The notes: generated by a model from the sequence alone, not told the origin. DNA of 64,000 nucleotides from Luteitalea sp. TBR-22 (GCF_016865485.1 NZ_AP024452.1:124001-188000); one strand, 5' to 3'; counted from the stretch's first letter, positions 36,969-46,323 are shown. A program made the numbers and translations.

Positions 36969-37399
36969 GCTACTCGCTCGACACCAACGTGCTCCTCTTC
37001 GCCTCGGACCGCTCGAGCGCACGGCATCGCGCCGCCCGCGCGTTCCTGGAGTCCTGCGCGTCGAGCCCCGAGGTGCTGTGCCTGACGTGGCAGACGCTGA
37101 TGGGCTACCTCCGGATCGCGACTCATCCAGGCATCTTCACGTCGCCGCTCTCACCGGACGAGGCGTGGGCAAACATCGACGCGCTGCTGTCGCTGCCACA
37201 CGTGCGCGTCGTCACCGAGCAGGACGGCTTTCCCGACGCCTATCGGCACGTGACCGCCGGCACGACCGTGCGCGCCAACCTCGTGCCCGATGCGCACCTT
37301 GCCGCGCTGCTCTTCCAGAATGGTGTCAGGACCCTGTACTCGAACGATCGGGACTTCAGGAAATTCGAGTCGCTCGACGTGCGCGACCCCTTCGCCTGA
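36965..37399 (+). CDS. vapC: VapC-type toxin (PIN-domain ribonuclease)
   Basis: This 144-residue PIN protein begins at a GTG that overlaps the antitoxin stop. The first acidic residue is in YSLDTNVLLF. The late acidic cluster is NLVPDAHLAALL followed by LYSNDRDFRKF. The subfamily is the one with TWQTLMGYLRIATHPGIF, in which the second acidic position of other PINs is not obvious. VapC toxins cut tRNA or rRNA, and the target here is unknown. The module is probably functional because both frames are intact. Confidence 0.92.
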   Translation: MSYSLDTNVLLFASDRSSARHRAARAFLESCASSPEVLCLTWQTLMGYLRIATHPGIFTSPLSPDEAWANIDALLSLPHVRVVTEQDGFPDAYRHVTAGTTVRANLVPDAHLAALLFQNGVRTLYSNDRDFRKFESLDVRDPFA

Positions 37400-37432
37400 C
37401 GACAGGAACGTGGCGCTGCCCGGCCGCGAGCC

Positions 37433-37993
37433 TCACCAGCCGCCCGTGCCCGGACCTCCCTTGAAGGGCCCGACAATCTCGGGCGTGACCCATCCGCCGT
37501 AGAACCCGCCGGCCTGAGCCTCGACGCGCACGCCGCCGAGTTCGCACGCGATCCGGCCCGGGTAGAACGACAGGTGCCCACGAATGGCCTCGAACGCCGG
37601 CAGCGGGTCGTCGTAGGACCAGCCCACCGACTCGAGCACGACGGACCCGACCCGCACGGTCCAGTAGCGGGCCGTGCCCTTCCACTCGCAGCCTGACGCG
37701 CCTGGCGCCGCCTGCAGGTACTTGGTGACCACGTCCTCGCGCGGGATGTACACCGTGGGTGGGCTCGCAGTCTCGAGCACGCGCACGGCGCGGCGCGATC
37801 GGGCGACCACGACGTCGCCGACCCGGACCACCACCTCACGTGCATCGGCGACGATGCGTGGCGGCCGCGGGTAGTCCCACACCGATTCCTGCCCGGGCGC
37901 CGGCTCGACGGCAAAGGAAGGGCGTGCTTGCCCGTAGTAGCGCCAGCCGCCTGGCCCGAAGCCCGGTGGAGTGCGTGTTGCGTCCTGGCTCAT
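37433..37993 (-). CDS. DUF427 domain protein
   Basis: This 186-residue soluble protein carries one DUF427 domain (about residues 45-150): VVARSRRAVRVLETASPPTV, then YIPREDVVTKYL, CEWKGTARYWTVRVG and SYDDPLPAFEAIRGHLSFYPG. The K-G-x-A-x-Y-W and F-Y-P motifs are diagnostic, but the biochemical function of the family is not established. The 36-bp segment coding for about residues 27-38 is repeated nearly perfectly at 38870-38905, upstream of the beta-lactamase gene. The VapC gene converges on it. Confidence 0.88.
   Translation of the reverse strand: MSQDATRTPPGFGPGGWRYYGQARPSFAVEPAPGQESVWDYPRPPRIVADAREVVVRVGDVVVARSRRAVRVLETASPPTVYIPREDVVTKYLQAAPGASGCEWKGTARYWTVRVGSVVLESVGWSYDDPLPAFEAIRGHLSFYPGRIACELGGVRVEAQAGGFYGGWVTPEIVGPFKGGPGTGGW
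37880..37915. repeat. 36-bp direct repeat, copy 1 (inside the DUF427 gene)
   Basis: Positions 37880-37915 and 38870-38905 match at 35 of 36 bases in the same orientation, 990 bp apart, and flank the class D beta-lactamase gene. The core is CCTGCCCGGGCGCCGGCTCG. Weak similarity continues for about 8 bp beyond the right end (AAGGGC in both). Confidence 0.85.
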
Positions 37994-38050
37994 GCTGGAT
38001 TGACGCCACCGCCTGGCGTCACGGTCCTCGCACCCTCGTGCCGCCGGGGA

Positions 38051-38845
38051 TCAGTCCAGCACGCCAAGCGCCGTGAGGACGCGGCGGGTCGTCGGCACAC
38101 GCTCGGTGAACGCCCGCCCGTAGTCGTCGGCGCCCATCTGGAGCGCGAAGTACCAGGTGGTCGTCCGCTTCTCGACGAAGCCCACGTACCAGTTCGAGGT
38201 CTGCTCGCCCTGAGGACGGCACGCGCCGGTCTTGGCGAAGAGCTTCCAGCGGGGGGGCTCCTCGACCAGCATGACCTCGCGCGTCAGCGCTGTGGTGCGC
38301 GGTGACAGCCCGAGTCGCCCCTCGTGCAGGCGATGAAGGAATGCCACCTGTTCGTCGGCCGAGATGCGCAGGGAACCGTCCACCCAGAAGGGACCGTTCG
38401 GTCCGTCGAGGCCGCCGGTGGTGACCATGTTGCCGTAGCCGAGCCGCCGCACGTACTGCGCTTCCGCGTCCATCCCGAGCCGCCGCGCCTGTGCGCGGTA
38501 GTACCAGAGGGCCGACGCCTTGAACGCGCCCGCGAGGTCGAAGTCGCGGGCCCATTGCTCAGGCTGCTTCAGGGACGGGTCGTACTCGAGGGCATGCCCG
38601 GTCGTCGCCGGCACGATGCCCGATTCCAGCAACATCGCGGTGTGCGGCACCTTGAACGTCGAGCACGGAGCGAAGCGCCGCGCGGCACGCGCGGGCGCGT
38701 GACGCGTGTACGCCCCCGTCGCGCCATCGAGCAGGACGAAGGTTGCATCGAGGCCGTCGAAGAAGCTCGACAGGTCAGGTACGGTCGTCGCTGGCCTCCC
38801 GCCGGCAAGCAGTGCAAGCGTCACCAACAGCACGGCAGCGCGCAT
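38051..38845 (-). CDS. Class D (OXA-like) beta-lactamase
   Basis: This 264-residue protein has a signal peptide (MRAAVLLVTLALLAGG) and all class D signatures. S-x-x-K is Ser62-T-F-Lys65 in APCSTFKVPHT, Y-G-N is in RRLGYGNMVTTGGLDG, and the FWVDGSLRIS segment follows the omega loop. K-T-G is in WKLFAKTGACRP, with WYVGFVE after it. Length fits OXA enzymes (about 260-275). The Lys in SxxK would be carboxylated. It should hydrolyse penicillins; the spectrum cannot be read from sequence. A 36-bp direct repeat flanks the gene, one copy 24 bp upstream of its start. Confidence 0.93.
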   Translation of the reverse strand: MRAAVLLVTLALLAGGRPATTVPDLSSFFDGLDATFVLLDGATGAYTRHAPARAARRFAPCSTFKVPHTAMLLESGIVPATTGHALEYDPSLKQPEQWARDFDLAGAFKASALWYYRAQARRLGMDAEAQYVRRLGYGNMVTTGGLDGPNGPFWVDGSLRISADEQVAFLHRLHEGRLGLSPRTTALTREVMLVEEPPRWKLFAKTGACRPQGEQTSNWYVGFVEKRTTTWYFALQMGADDYGRAFTERVPTTRRVLTALGVLD

Positions 38846-38869
38846 GGCCCGCCATTATCTCGCGCCGGG

Positions 38870-38905
38870 CACCGACTCCTGCCCGGGCGCCGGCTCGACG
38901 GCAAA
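38870..38905. repeat. 36-bp direct repeat, copy 2 (upstream of the beta-lactamase gene)
   Basis: Second copy of the element at 37880-37915, with one mismatch. Read on the minus strand it would still encode FAVEPAPGQESV as in the DUF427 protein, but no gene continues around it. It looks like a leftover fragment of that coding sequence. Confidence 0.85.
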
Positions 38906-38956
38906 AGCAAGGGCTGGCGATCACTGCTCAGCGCTGGAAGGGCACGCTCACGCCCC

Positions 38957-39000
38957 GACACACCCTGCGGGCCGCCCCGCCACCGGGCGGCCCGTGTGTC
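38957..39000. other. Large GC-rich hairpin upstream of the deaminase gene
   Basis: The two arms are GACACA...CGGGCCGCC and GGCGGCCCG-TGTGTC: a 6-bp outer stem, a 5-nt one-sided bulge, a 9-bp inner stem and a 9-nt loop. It ends 22 bp before the ATG at 39023 and would lie in the 5' leader or promoter of that gene. There is no T-run. Confidence 0.45.
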
Positions 39001-39022
39001 CGGTTCCCGCGTCCTACCGTGC

Positions 39023-39541
39023 ATGACCCAGGTTGCGGCCCACCCCGACCCCACGGCGCCTTGCCCCGATCACGAGCACTTCATGCGACGCGCCATCGCG
39101 CTGACGGCCAACTGCCCGGCACTGCCGTTCGGCGCGGTGATCGTGCGCGCCGCGACCGGCGACGTCGTGGCCGAGGGCTGGAACCGGTCGGGCACCAACC
39201 CGACGTGGCACGGCGAAATCGACGCGATCAATCGCCTCGCCGCCGACGGCTGGGGCGACCGCGGCCCCGACCTCGTGCTCTACACGACGGCCGAGCCGTG
39301 CCCGATGTGCATGGGGGCCATCCTGTGGAGTGGCATCGGCGCGGTCGTCTACGGCACGTCGATCCGCCACCTGCAGCAGCACGGCTGGCGACAGATCGAC
39401 ATCCTCGCCGACGAAGTGGCGCGTCGAAGTCCCGGATGGCCCTGCACCGTCATCGGCGGGGTGCTCGAACGGGAGTGCAATGCCCTGTTCGATCGCGCCG
39501 ACCTGGAGAAGCGCTCCGCGGACCGTCGCTCAGCGACCTGA
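39023..39541 (+). CDS. Nucleoside/guanine deaminase-like protein (CMP/dCMP deaminase family)
   Basis: The ATG at 39023 gives 172 residues. The cytidine-deaminase-like zinc site is complete: WHGEIDAI (His ligand, catalytic Glu) and TAEPCPMCMGAILWSG (P-C-x-x-C). The helix ALTANCPALPFGAVIVRAATG precedes it. The H-G-E form and the C-terminal helices fit the guanine deaminase/tRNA adenosine deaminase branch, with a free-base or nucleoside substrate more likely than tRNA. The last 12 bp overlap the end of the convergent DUF885 gene. A strong hairpin lies just upstream. Confidence 0.88.
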   Translation: MTQVAAHPDPTAPCPDHEHFMRRAIALTANCPALPFGAVIVRAATGDVVAEGWNRSGTNPTWHGEIDAINRLAADGWGDRGPDLVLYTTAEPCPMCMGAILWSGIGAVVYGTSIRHLQQHGWRQIDILADEVARRSPGWPCTVIGGVLERECNALFDRADLEKRSADRRSAT

Positions 39542-41311
39542 CCACTCGCTGACCAGCGCGCGCAGGAGCGCCAGCGTGACGGTGCCGTGGCCGAGCACCT
39601 GATCGTGGAAGGCCTTGATGTCGAACCGGGCGCCGAGCCTGCTCCGTGCCTGCTCGCGCAGGCGCAGGATCTCGAGGTTGCCGATCATGTACGACGGCGC
39701 CTGCCCCGGCCACGAGATGTACCGGTTGATCTCGCCACGCACCTCGGTCGGCGAGAGCGTGCCGTGCTCGGTGAGCAGCGCGATTGCCTCGTCGTAGCGC
39801 ATGCCGCGCGTGTGGATGCCCGCGTCGATCACCATGCGCGCGGCGCGGAACTTCTGGCTGGCCAGGTAGCCCCACCGGTCGATGTCGCCGGAGTAGAGGC
39901 CGAGTTCGTCGGCCACGCGCTCTGCGTAGAGCGCATAGCCCTCGCCGAAGCCGGAGTTGTAGAGCAGCCGCAGGGGGCGATGCTGGTTGCGCGCCTCGCG
40001 CGACACCATCGCCTGCTGATGGTGGCCCGGCCACGTCTCGTGGAAGGTGGTGCTCTCGATGCCCGTCCGGCTCTTGTGCGTCGGATCCCAGGTGTTGACC
40101 AGATGAATGGGCGGCCGACGGCCATCCATCGACGGCGGCTGGTACTGGCCGGGGGCGCCGGCCCGGGCGCGGAACTCCGGGTACGGCTGGATCTGCACGG
40201 CGACGTCGGTGCGCAGGCCGAAGGCGCGCGGCATCGCGGCGCGCGCCCGATCCTGTGCCGCCTGCGCGGTGGCGATGATCTCGTCGGCGCTCCTGAACGT
40301 GAATCGCGGCTCGGTCGTCACCATCCGCATCGCTCGCGCCACGTCGTCCTGGCCGGTCAGCGCCTTCGCGAGCGGGCGCATCTCCTCGTCGAGCCGCCTG
40401 AGCTCACGCCAGCCGATCTCGTACACCTCGTCGGCCGGAATCGCGACGGTCGCGAACTGACGGAGAGCGGCGTCGTAGCAGGCGCGACCTTCCGGATTGG
40501 CTGACACCCCGATGGCTTCCCGGGCTGCCGGCAGGTACTCACGTTTCAGGAAGTCGCGGTACCGGCCAATCGCCGGGTTGATCGCGTCGCGAACGACCCC
40601 CGTGAATGCCCCGACGAACGCCGCGGTCGTGTCGCGTTGGGTCGGCGCGGCAAAGGGCGAACGCGCGGGGTCGCCGGCCAGCAGGCCATCGAGCTGGGCG
40701 ATCACTTCCTCGACGATGACCCTGGGCGACGAGTAGCCGGCCGCGAGTCCGCGGCGCAGCAGGACGATCTCGTTGTCGATGTACCCGGGAACGGCGCGTG
40801 CCCGCCGGAGCGCGGCCTCGCGGAGCGCGTCGGTGCCGACCGGCTGGATGCGCGCCAGGTCGGTGAGCGAGGCCTGCCAGCCGTTGACGTAGGAGAAGAC
40901 GCCCCACAGCTCGAGCCGACACACGCGCATGGCGGCGTCGCGCTCGAGTTCGTCGAGCAGCACGCCGTGCAGCACGCGATCGGCGTCGGCCGGGCCGACC
41001 TTCACCGCGCGCACCGCCGCGAGCAACCGGTCCGCCTCGGCATCCCATCGCGCGAAGCCGGCCTCGGTGTTGTCGCGCAGGGCGCCGTGATCGGCGCCCG
41101 GCAGGTCCATCTGGGTGGCCGACTCAGGGAACGCGCGAGCCATGGAGCGAAGGTAGTCGTCGGCGAGCGCTGTCGTCGGCGAGGGCTTCGCGGCGGCGGC
41201 TGGCTGCCCTTCGTCGGGGCCACCGCAGCCGGCTGTCAGGGCGTATGCGGCGAGCACGAACGCAGGCAGGCGGCCAGCGCCGCGCCTGAAAGCGCAAGAG
41301 GATGCTGTCAC
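39530..41311 (-). CDS. DUF885 family protein (putative metallopeptidase), lipoprotein
   Basis: This 593-residue protein begins with a lipoprotein signal (FVLAAYALTAGC, Cys as lipid acceptor), followed by a mostly helical body. The family hallmark is STTFHETWPGHHQQAMVSRE (H-E-x-x-P-G-H-H), which resembles a zinc-peptidase H-E-x-x-H arrangement. Upstream are TAQAAQDRARAAMPRAFGL and the SRTGIESTTFHE turn. The C-terminal YISWPGQAPSYMIGNLEI is also conserved in DUF885. Proposed roles are periplasmic dipeptidase-like functions; no substrate is known. The stop overlaps the deaminase gene by 12 bp. Confidence 0.9.
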   Translation of the reverse strand: MTASSCAFRRGAGRLPAFVLAAYALTAGCGGPDEGQPAAAAKPSPTTALADDYLRSMARAFPESATQMDLPGADHGALRDNTEAGFARWDAEADRLLAAVRAVKVGPADADRVLHGVLLDELERDAAMRVCRLELWGVFSYVNGWQASLTDLARIQPVGTDALREAALRRARAVPGYIDNEIVLLRRGLAAGYSSPRVIVEEVIAQLDGLLAGDPARSPFAAPTQRDTTAAFVGAFTGVVRDAINPAIGRYRDFLKREYLPAAREAIGVSANPEGRACYDAALRQFATVAIPADEVYEIGWRELRRLDEEMRPLAKALTGQDDVARAMRMVTTEPRFTFRSADEIIATAQAAQDRARAAMPRAFGLRTDVAVQIQPYPEFRARAGAPGQYQPPSMDGRRPPIHLVNTWDPTHKSRTGIESTTFHETWPGHHQQAMVSREARNQHRPLRLLYNSGFGEGYALYAERVADELGLYSGDIDRWGYLASQKFRAARMVIDAGIHTRGMRYDEAIALLTEHGTLSPTEVRGEINRYISWPGQAPSYMIGNLEILRLREQARSRLGARFDIKAFHDQVLGHGTVTLALLRALVSEWSGR

Positions 41312-41388
41312 GATGCGCAGAGCATAACCCGTCCGTGGTTGGCCAACGACGGATCAGCGTTCACCGTCGCCTACCGTCCTCCCCTCGG

Positions 41389-42627
41389 TCACGAGCCGGA
41401 AGCGCCCGCCTCACCGCATCCGCGCGGCACCAGCCACACGGCCACTGCGGCGAGCGCCGCATAGGCGGCCATCACCAGGAACAGCCAGCGGTAGCTACCG
41501 GCCAGATCGAACACCCGTCCGTTGAGCGGATCGCCGATGGCGCCGCCGAGCGCCATGCTCAGGAGGAACACGGCCGACAGGCTGCCCCGCTGCCCGCGGC
41601 CGATCGGCTCGACGAACATCGGGTACGCGTTGACCATCGGCAGCGTCCACGCGGCCGACGTCAGCATCAGCAGCGGCACCGCCTGCCCGAGCGTCGTCAC
41701 GCGATCGAGCGCGACGAGCGCCAGCGCCATCACGGTCAAGCCCGCCAGCATCGTCGCGCGACGCCCGAGCCGCACGCCGAGCAGGCCTGCGGGCAGGGCG
41801 CCGATCACCCCGCCGATGGCCCAGGCGATGAAGCCGATCGTCACGTCGCCGGGCGACACGCCGAAGCGCTCCGTGCCGTGCAGCGCGAACCATGTCGTGA
41901 ACGTCTGGAAGGTGAGCTGCAGCAGTAGCGACGCGACGAACACGGGGCGCAGGCCAGGGGTCGATCCGACCAGCACGTCGCGCGCCAGGACCAACAGCGA
42001 GCGGCCCGTCGCCTCGATCGCCGGTGTGCTCGGTGCGGCGGGCTCCACCACCCACGCACGCAGCGCGGCCGCGATGCCGACGACGGTGGCAGCCGCCGCG
42101 AGGAAGGCGGCGTGCATGCCGAGCGCACGACCGAGCATCAGGAACGCGATGGCCCCGACGCACATCTGGAACGTCACCGACCCGGTCGCCAGCGAGCGGT
42201 AGCGGGAGGGCACCGCGTCGGCCAACAGCGCCTGCAACGGCGATCGCTGGATGTTGATGCCTGCGTAGAGCACGACCATGGCTGCGATGACGCCGACGAG
42301 CCCGCCTCGTCCGGCCCATGGGAACAGGGCCATGCCCAGTGCCGCGAGGAGGAAGCCTGCGACGATCAACGTCGTGCGTCGTGCCCCGTGCGCGACGGCG
42401 CGGTCCGACCACGCGCCGGCCCACGGCACCAGCAGCAGGAGCAGCACGTTGTCGATTGCCATCACCAGGCCAATCAGCGTGCGCGCGTCACCCAGCGTGG
42501 CGCGCACCACGACGGGCACGAAAGTGCTGAGCAGTGGGCCGGTGACGCCGGCAAAGAGGCCGCCCAGACCGAGGACGGCACACGTGCGCCACGGCGCGCG
42601 CACCTGGCGCGAGATGGAGTCGTTCAT
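41389..42627 (-). CDS. MFS transporter (SLC45-like sugar transporter type)
   Basis: This 412-residue protein has 12 probable membrane segments. Motif A is seen as WSDRAVAHGARRTTL after helix 3, preceded by VMAIDNVLLLLLVPWAGAW. The latter is similar to the D-N-x-x-x-L-L-x-P-x-x-G-x-x-S-D pattern of the SLC45 and bacterial maltose/sucrose transporter group. A matching half lies near residue 240 (WFALHGTERFGVSPGDVT). A sugar or glycoside substrate is likely by family but not shown. It is divergent from the selenoprotein candidate (234-bp spacer holding both promoters). Confidence 0.88.
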   Translation of the reverse strand: MNDSISRQVRAPWRTCAVLGLGGLFAGVTGPLLSTFVPVVVRATLGDARTLIGLVMAIDNVLLLLLVPWAGAWSDRAVAHGARRTTLIVAGFLLAALGMALFPWAGRGGLVGVIAAMVVLYAGINIQRSPLQALLADAVPSRYRSLATGSVTFQMCVGAIAFLMLGRALGMHAAFLAAAATVVGIAAALRAWVVEPAAPSTPAIEATGRSLLVLARDVLVGSTPGLRPVFVASLLLQLTFQTFTTWFALHGTERFGVSPGDVTIGFIAWAIGGVIGALPAGLLGVRLGRRATMLAGLTVMALALVALDRVTTLGQAVPLLMLTSAAWTLPMVNAYPMFVEPIGRGQRGSLSAVFLLSMALGGAIGDPLNGRVFDLAGSYRWLFLVMAAYAALAAVAVWLVPRGCGEAGASGS

Positions 42628-42861
42628 GGCAGGTGCACAAGCATAGGGTCGACCCGCCGTTCACGTGCTGCGCCAGGTCGCCATACTGCGTTTCAATCAC
42701 CCGGCTAGTGGATCGACCACTTCCCGCTTCGGGCTGATGCAGTGCATCCTGTGCGTCCATCGAACCTGCCATGATGCGCGGGAGACACGTGCCGCGGTTG
42801 CCGCCGGCGGGCGCAGGCGCGGGCGCAGGGACGCCGCGCCGTTTCTCGAGGAGTTGCTTCC

Positions 42862-43428
<567 letters not shown>

Positions 43429-43435
43429 GGGCGGC

Positions 43436-44566
43436 TCAGGGGCGCAACCGGCGCTGCAGCCGCTGGGCGCCCCGTCGTCCGGCGAGCAGCCGACGGGCGA
43501 CGGGGACGCGCTGGAGGCGGAAGTAGGCCCGTCGCAGCATCTGGTAGGTGATGGCCCGGGTGGACTGCGTCCAGGACAACCGCGGGCCGAGCGACGTCAG
43601 GTAGGCTGCCGCAGCTCTCAGGTCGTCATCGGCCGGCGCGGGTGAGGCCGCCTGGTCGTGCCATGCCTGCTCGTACACCTCGACCAGCCGGTCCACTGCG
43701 TCGTCCATCGACGCCACGGCCCGGACGTGCGCGCTGACCCGCGCGGCGTCGCCCGCGTCGTATCGCGCCAGCTCCTGGGCGAGCACGGCCGGCGACAGTG
43801 GCGACGACAGTGCCCGCAAGCCGAAGTTGACGCGGTGCAGGTCGGCGATGTTCGTGGTGGTGACCATCGGCCCGGCGCCGCTGGCGTCGCACAGGATCAC
43901 GGCCGCTCCGACGGCCATCGCCTCGATGGCGCAGCGACCCTTGGCAAAGACGACGTCGTACTGGCCGAGCAGCGCTTCCGGGTGGTCGGCAGCCACGCCG
44001 ACGCTCGAACCGGCCACGTCGAGCGGCAGGCCCGCGCCCAGGCACGCCTGGCGAACGACGGCGGCGTGTGCGGCCGCGTAGTTGCTGAAGAGGAGGGCGC
44101 GCGAGGGTGACGATGGAAGGGGAGCCCTTGGCACGAAGCGGCGCAGGTCGGCGAAGTTGCGCACCGTCGACACGGCGGTCGCCGGGAGACCCCACTCGCC
44201 GGTCATGCGATCGCGCACGGTGTCGTCCACAGCCACGTAGCGGCGGATGCGAGGGAAGCGCGTCGGCCGCTCGTCCTCCCAGCCGTGGCAGACGCGAACT
44301 CCCGGTACGCCAGGGAAGCGGAGGAGCGCCGTGAGGAACACGTGGTTGTCCTGGCCGTGGATCAGGTCGGGCGGCTCGCCGAGGTCGTCGAGGCTCCGGG
44401 CCACCGGCACGGTCGCATCGCGCAGGTGCTCGGCGACGTGGCCGAGCTGCGGTGCGAACGCCACCGGTCGATGACCGCGCGCCAGCAGTCCCGTGGCGAC
44501 GTCGTACACGTAGAGCTCGGCGCCTGTCCGGGCGTCGAGCGAGGCGGCGGTCAGGAGCACGCGCAC
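43436..44566 (-). CDS. Glycosyltransferase (GT-B fold, GT4-like)
   Basis: The GTG at 44566 has GGAG 8 nt upstream and is preferred to an in-frame GTG at 44605; the product is 376 residues. The N-terminus [20 protein letters not shown] and [15 protein letters not shown] form the first Rossmann half with the family's G-G/T-G-A-E loop. The donor side includes [20 protein letters not shown], matching the E-x-x-x-x-G-x-P/A-V of GT4 enzymes. The C-terminus is basic ([19 protein letters not shown]), suggesting membrane association. It overlaps the 3' end of the PIG-L-like gene by 16 bp, so the two are translationally coupled and probably act on the same glycan. Confidence 0.85.
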   Translation of the reverse strand: MRVLLTAASLDARTGAELYVYDVATGLLARGHRPVAFAPQLGHVAEHLRDATVPVARSLDDLGEPPDLIHGQDNHVFLTALLRFPGVPGVRVCHGWEDERPTRFPRIRRYVAVDDTVRDRMTGEWGLPATAVSTVRNFADLRRFVPRAPLPSSPSRALLFSNYAAAHAAVVRQACLGAGLPLDVAGSSVGVAADHPEALLGQYDVVFAKGRCAIEAMAVGAAVILCDASGAGPMVTTTNIADLHRVNFGLRALSSPLSPAVLAQELARYDAGDAARVSAHVRAVASMDDAVDRLVEVYEQAWHDQAASPAPADDDLRAAAAYLTSLGPRLSWTQSTRAITYQMLRRAYFRLQRVPVARRLLAGRRGAQRLQRRLRP

Positions 44567-45366
44567 GTGGTGATCTCCGGCACCAGTGCCGCGAGGTGTT
44601 CCCACACCGGGCGAACATGCGCGCGCCAGGTGAGGGGTTCGTCGTAGAGCCCGCTGGCCACGCGGTCGCTCCCGTGCCGCTCGTAGCCGGGTGCCGCGCC
44701 GTCACACTCGGCCACCACCCGTGCCGTGGAAGGCGGCCCGAGCCATTCTTCCCGGAAGGCTTCCCGGCCGAACCGCTCGAGCGCCCTGTCCACGTCCGGG
44801 CGCAACTGGACGTACGCGCGTGCTGCGGCAATCTTCAGGTCCAGCGCCTCGTCGTCGAGGATCAGCCGCCGCCCGAGCGGCCCTGTGCCCCCCCCTGGCG
44901 CCGCCTCCAGCGCGAACTCCAGGCTCTCGACGTGATGCCCATGACGGGCCGCCAGCGCGACCGCTGCGTCGATCACGAAGCGGCAGACGTCGTGACCGGG
45001 GTTGAATCCTTCCGCGGCGTCGCCCACCACGAGCCTGATCGATCGGCGTTCCAGCAGCTCGGCGAGCTCCCGGGCCAGTCGCTCCCAGGCCTGGACGTCG
45101 CCCCGCCGCAGCGTCGCGTAGAGGGCGCGGTCGGAAAAGCGGCCGAACACCGGACCCGGCTCGGCCCCAACGGTGGCGAGCAGCCGCGACGTCGAGGCGA
45201 GGCGCGAGATCCCGTGGTGGCCCGAACCGTCGGTCAGCACGCACACCAGGGGCCGCGCGGCCGTGAGCCAGCCGTGCACGCGGACTTCATGGCCGGGATG
45301 ACCGATGCACAGCAAGGGAGCGGCGCTGCCGCCGGCGTCGCAAGCCACGAGTCCGGAGCGTAGCAT
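44551..45366 (-). CDS. PIG-L/LmbE-like protein with GHPGHE motif
   Basis: This 271-residue protein, with ATG at 45366, shows a PIG-L-like layout. LLCIGHPGHEVRVHGWL stands where the de-N-acetylase metal motif P-H-x-D-D/E lies, and LVCVLTDGSGHHG matches the next strand. GDAAEGFNPGHDVCRFVIDA has the position of the second metal motif (H-x-D-H). The Asp-Asp pair of classical LmbE enzymes is changed to G-H-E, so activity may differ. The end of the gene overlaps the glycosyltransferase start. This implies a shared role in making a surface or secondary-metabolite glycan. Family assignment is moderate. Confidence 0.65.
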   Translation of the reverse strand: MLRSGLVACDAGGSAAPLLCIGHPGHEVRVHGWLTAARPLVCVLTDGSGHHGISRLASTSRLLATVGAEPGPVFGRFSDRALYATLRRGDVQAWERLARELAELLERRSIRLVVGDAAEGFNPGHDVCRFVIDAAVALAARHGHHVESLEFALEAAPGGGTGPLGRRLILDDEALDLKIAAARAYVQLRPDVDRALERFGREAFREEWLGPPSTARVVAECDGAAPGYERHGSDRVASGLYDEPLTWRAHVRPVWEHLAALVPEITTCACS

Positions 45367-45398
45367 GCGGCGCCCCCGGCGCTCGGGCACGGTGGCGG

Positions 45399-46280
45399 CT
45401 AGGCGAGCGCGGCGTTCAGGTTCTCGATCGCTTCGTCGATCTCGGCCGGGCTCTTGTAGCCCACCGTCACGCAGTCGACGCCCGCGTCGCGGAACGCGAA
45501 GCGCATCGCCTTTCGGCGGTCCTCGCGGCCGAAGGCGCCCTCGCCCACCAGCTTCATGCCGATGACGCCCATCCGCTGGGCCTTGACGGCGTGCACGTGC
45601 GACACCACCTCGGGCACGTTGCCGAGGCCGGACGTCGCGTAGTCCTCGGCATCCATGCTCTTGCCGGTGTGGTTGACGCGAACCATCGCGACGTCGAGGA
45701 ACGTGTTGCCCGGCGCCCGCCGCAGCGCCGGCAGGCCGTGCATGGACGCGCCGTGCCCGAGCACGACCTTGCGTGACTGCGCCTCGAGAATCCCGTCCTG
45801 CCAGCGCGCGCTGTCGGTGGGCCAGGTGGCCGTGTGCTGCCAGTGCAGCAGCATGATGTCGAAGTACTCGGTGTTGGCCAGCGTGCGCAGCTCGTCGAGC
45901 TTCTGCCGGGGATCGACGCCGTCGCGCGTCGTCACCTTCGACATGATCTGGTAGGTGTCGCGCGGGATGCCCTTGAGGGCGACGCCGAGCATCCGGTGCA
46001 TCTCGCCGTACGACTCGGCCGTCTCGAAGAAGCGGATGCCGTTGTCGTAGGCGTGGCGCACCAGCCGCGTGAACCCGTCCTGCCCGAGCTCGCGCTGGAC
46101 GCGGCCGCTGAAGCTGCCCGTGCCGAACGCCAGCCGCGTCACCTTCACGCCGGAACGCCCGAGCGTGACGATGTCGGTGGCGCTGCCGCGCCGCGCGGCG
46201 ACGGGGACCGGGCCGGTCACGGCCAGCGTGCCTGCCGCCAGGCCGGTCTTCAGGAACGCGCGTCGAGTGAACTGCGTCAT
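45399..46280 (-). CDS. Tat-exported aldo/keto reductase
   Basis: The ATG at 46280 has a GGGAGGCG ribosome binding site; the product is 293 residues. The N-terminus MTQFTRRAFLKTGLAAGTLA is a twin-arginine signal. The AKR barrel follows: RSGVKVTRLAFGTGSF, catalytic Tyr in FFETAESYGEMHRML with its Asp/Glu neighbour, Lys in IMSKVTT, and His in LLHWQHT. A C-terminal VGYKSPAEIDEAIENLNAAL closes it. Export by Tat fits cofactor binding before export, common for acidobacterial AKRs. The substrate is unknown. It lies 32 bp upstream of the PIG-L-like/GT pair in the same direction and may be in the same transcript. Confidence 0.9.
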   Translation of the reverse strand: MTQFTRRAFLKTGLAAGTLAVTGPVPVAARRGSATDIVTLGRSGVKVTRLAFGTGSFSGRVQRELGQDGFTRLVRHAYDNGIRFFETAESYGEMHRMLGVALKGIPRDTYQIMSKVTTRDGVDPRQKLDELRTLANTEYFDIMLLHWQHTATWPTDSARWQDGILEAQSRKVVLGHGASMHGLPALRRAPGNTFLDVAMVRVNHTGKSMDAEDYATSGLGNVPEVVSHVHAVKAQRMGVIGMKLVGEGAFGREDRRKAMRFAFRDAGVDCVTVGYKSPAEIDEAIENLNAALA

Positions 46281-46323
46281 CGGTCGCCTCCCGCGTACAA
46301 CTGGCGCGATGGTAGCAGACAGC

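Noticed and set aside
37880-38905. Integrative element with att sites around the beta-lactamase
   Set aside because: There is no integrase, transposase or tRNA target. The repeat is explained as well by local duplication, so only a direct repeat is reported.
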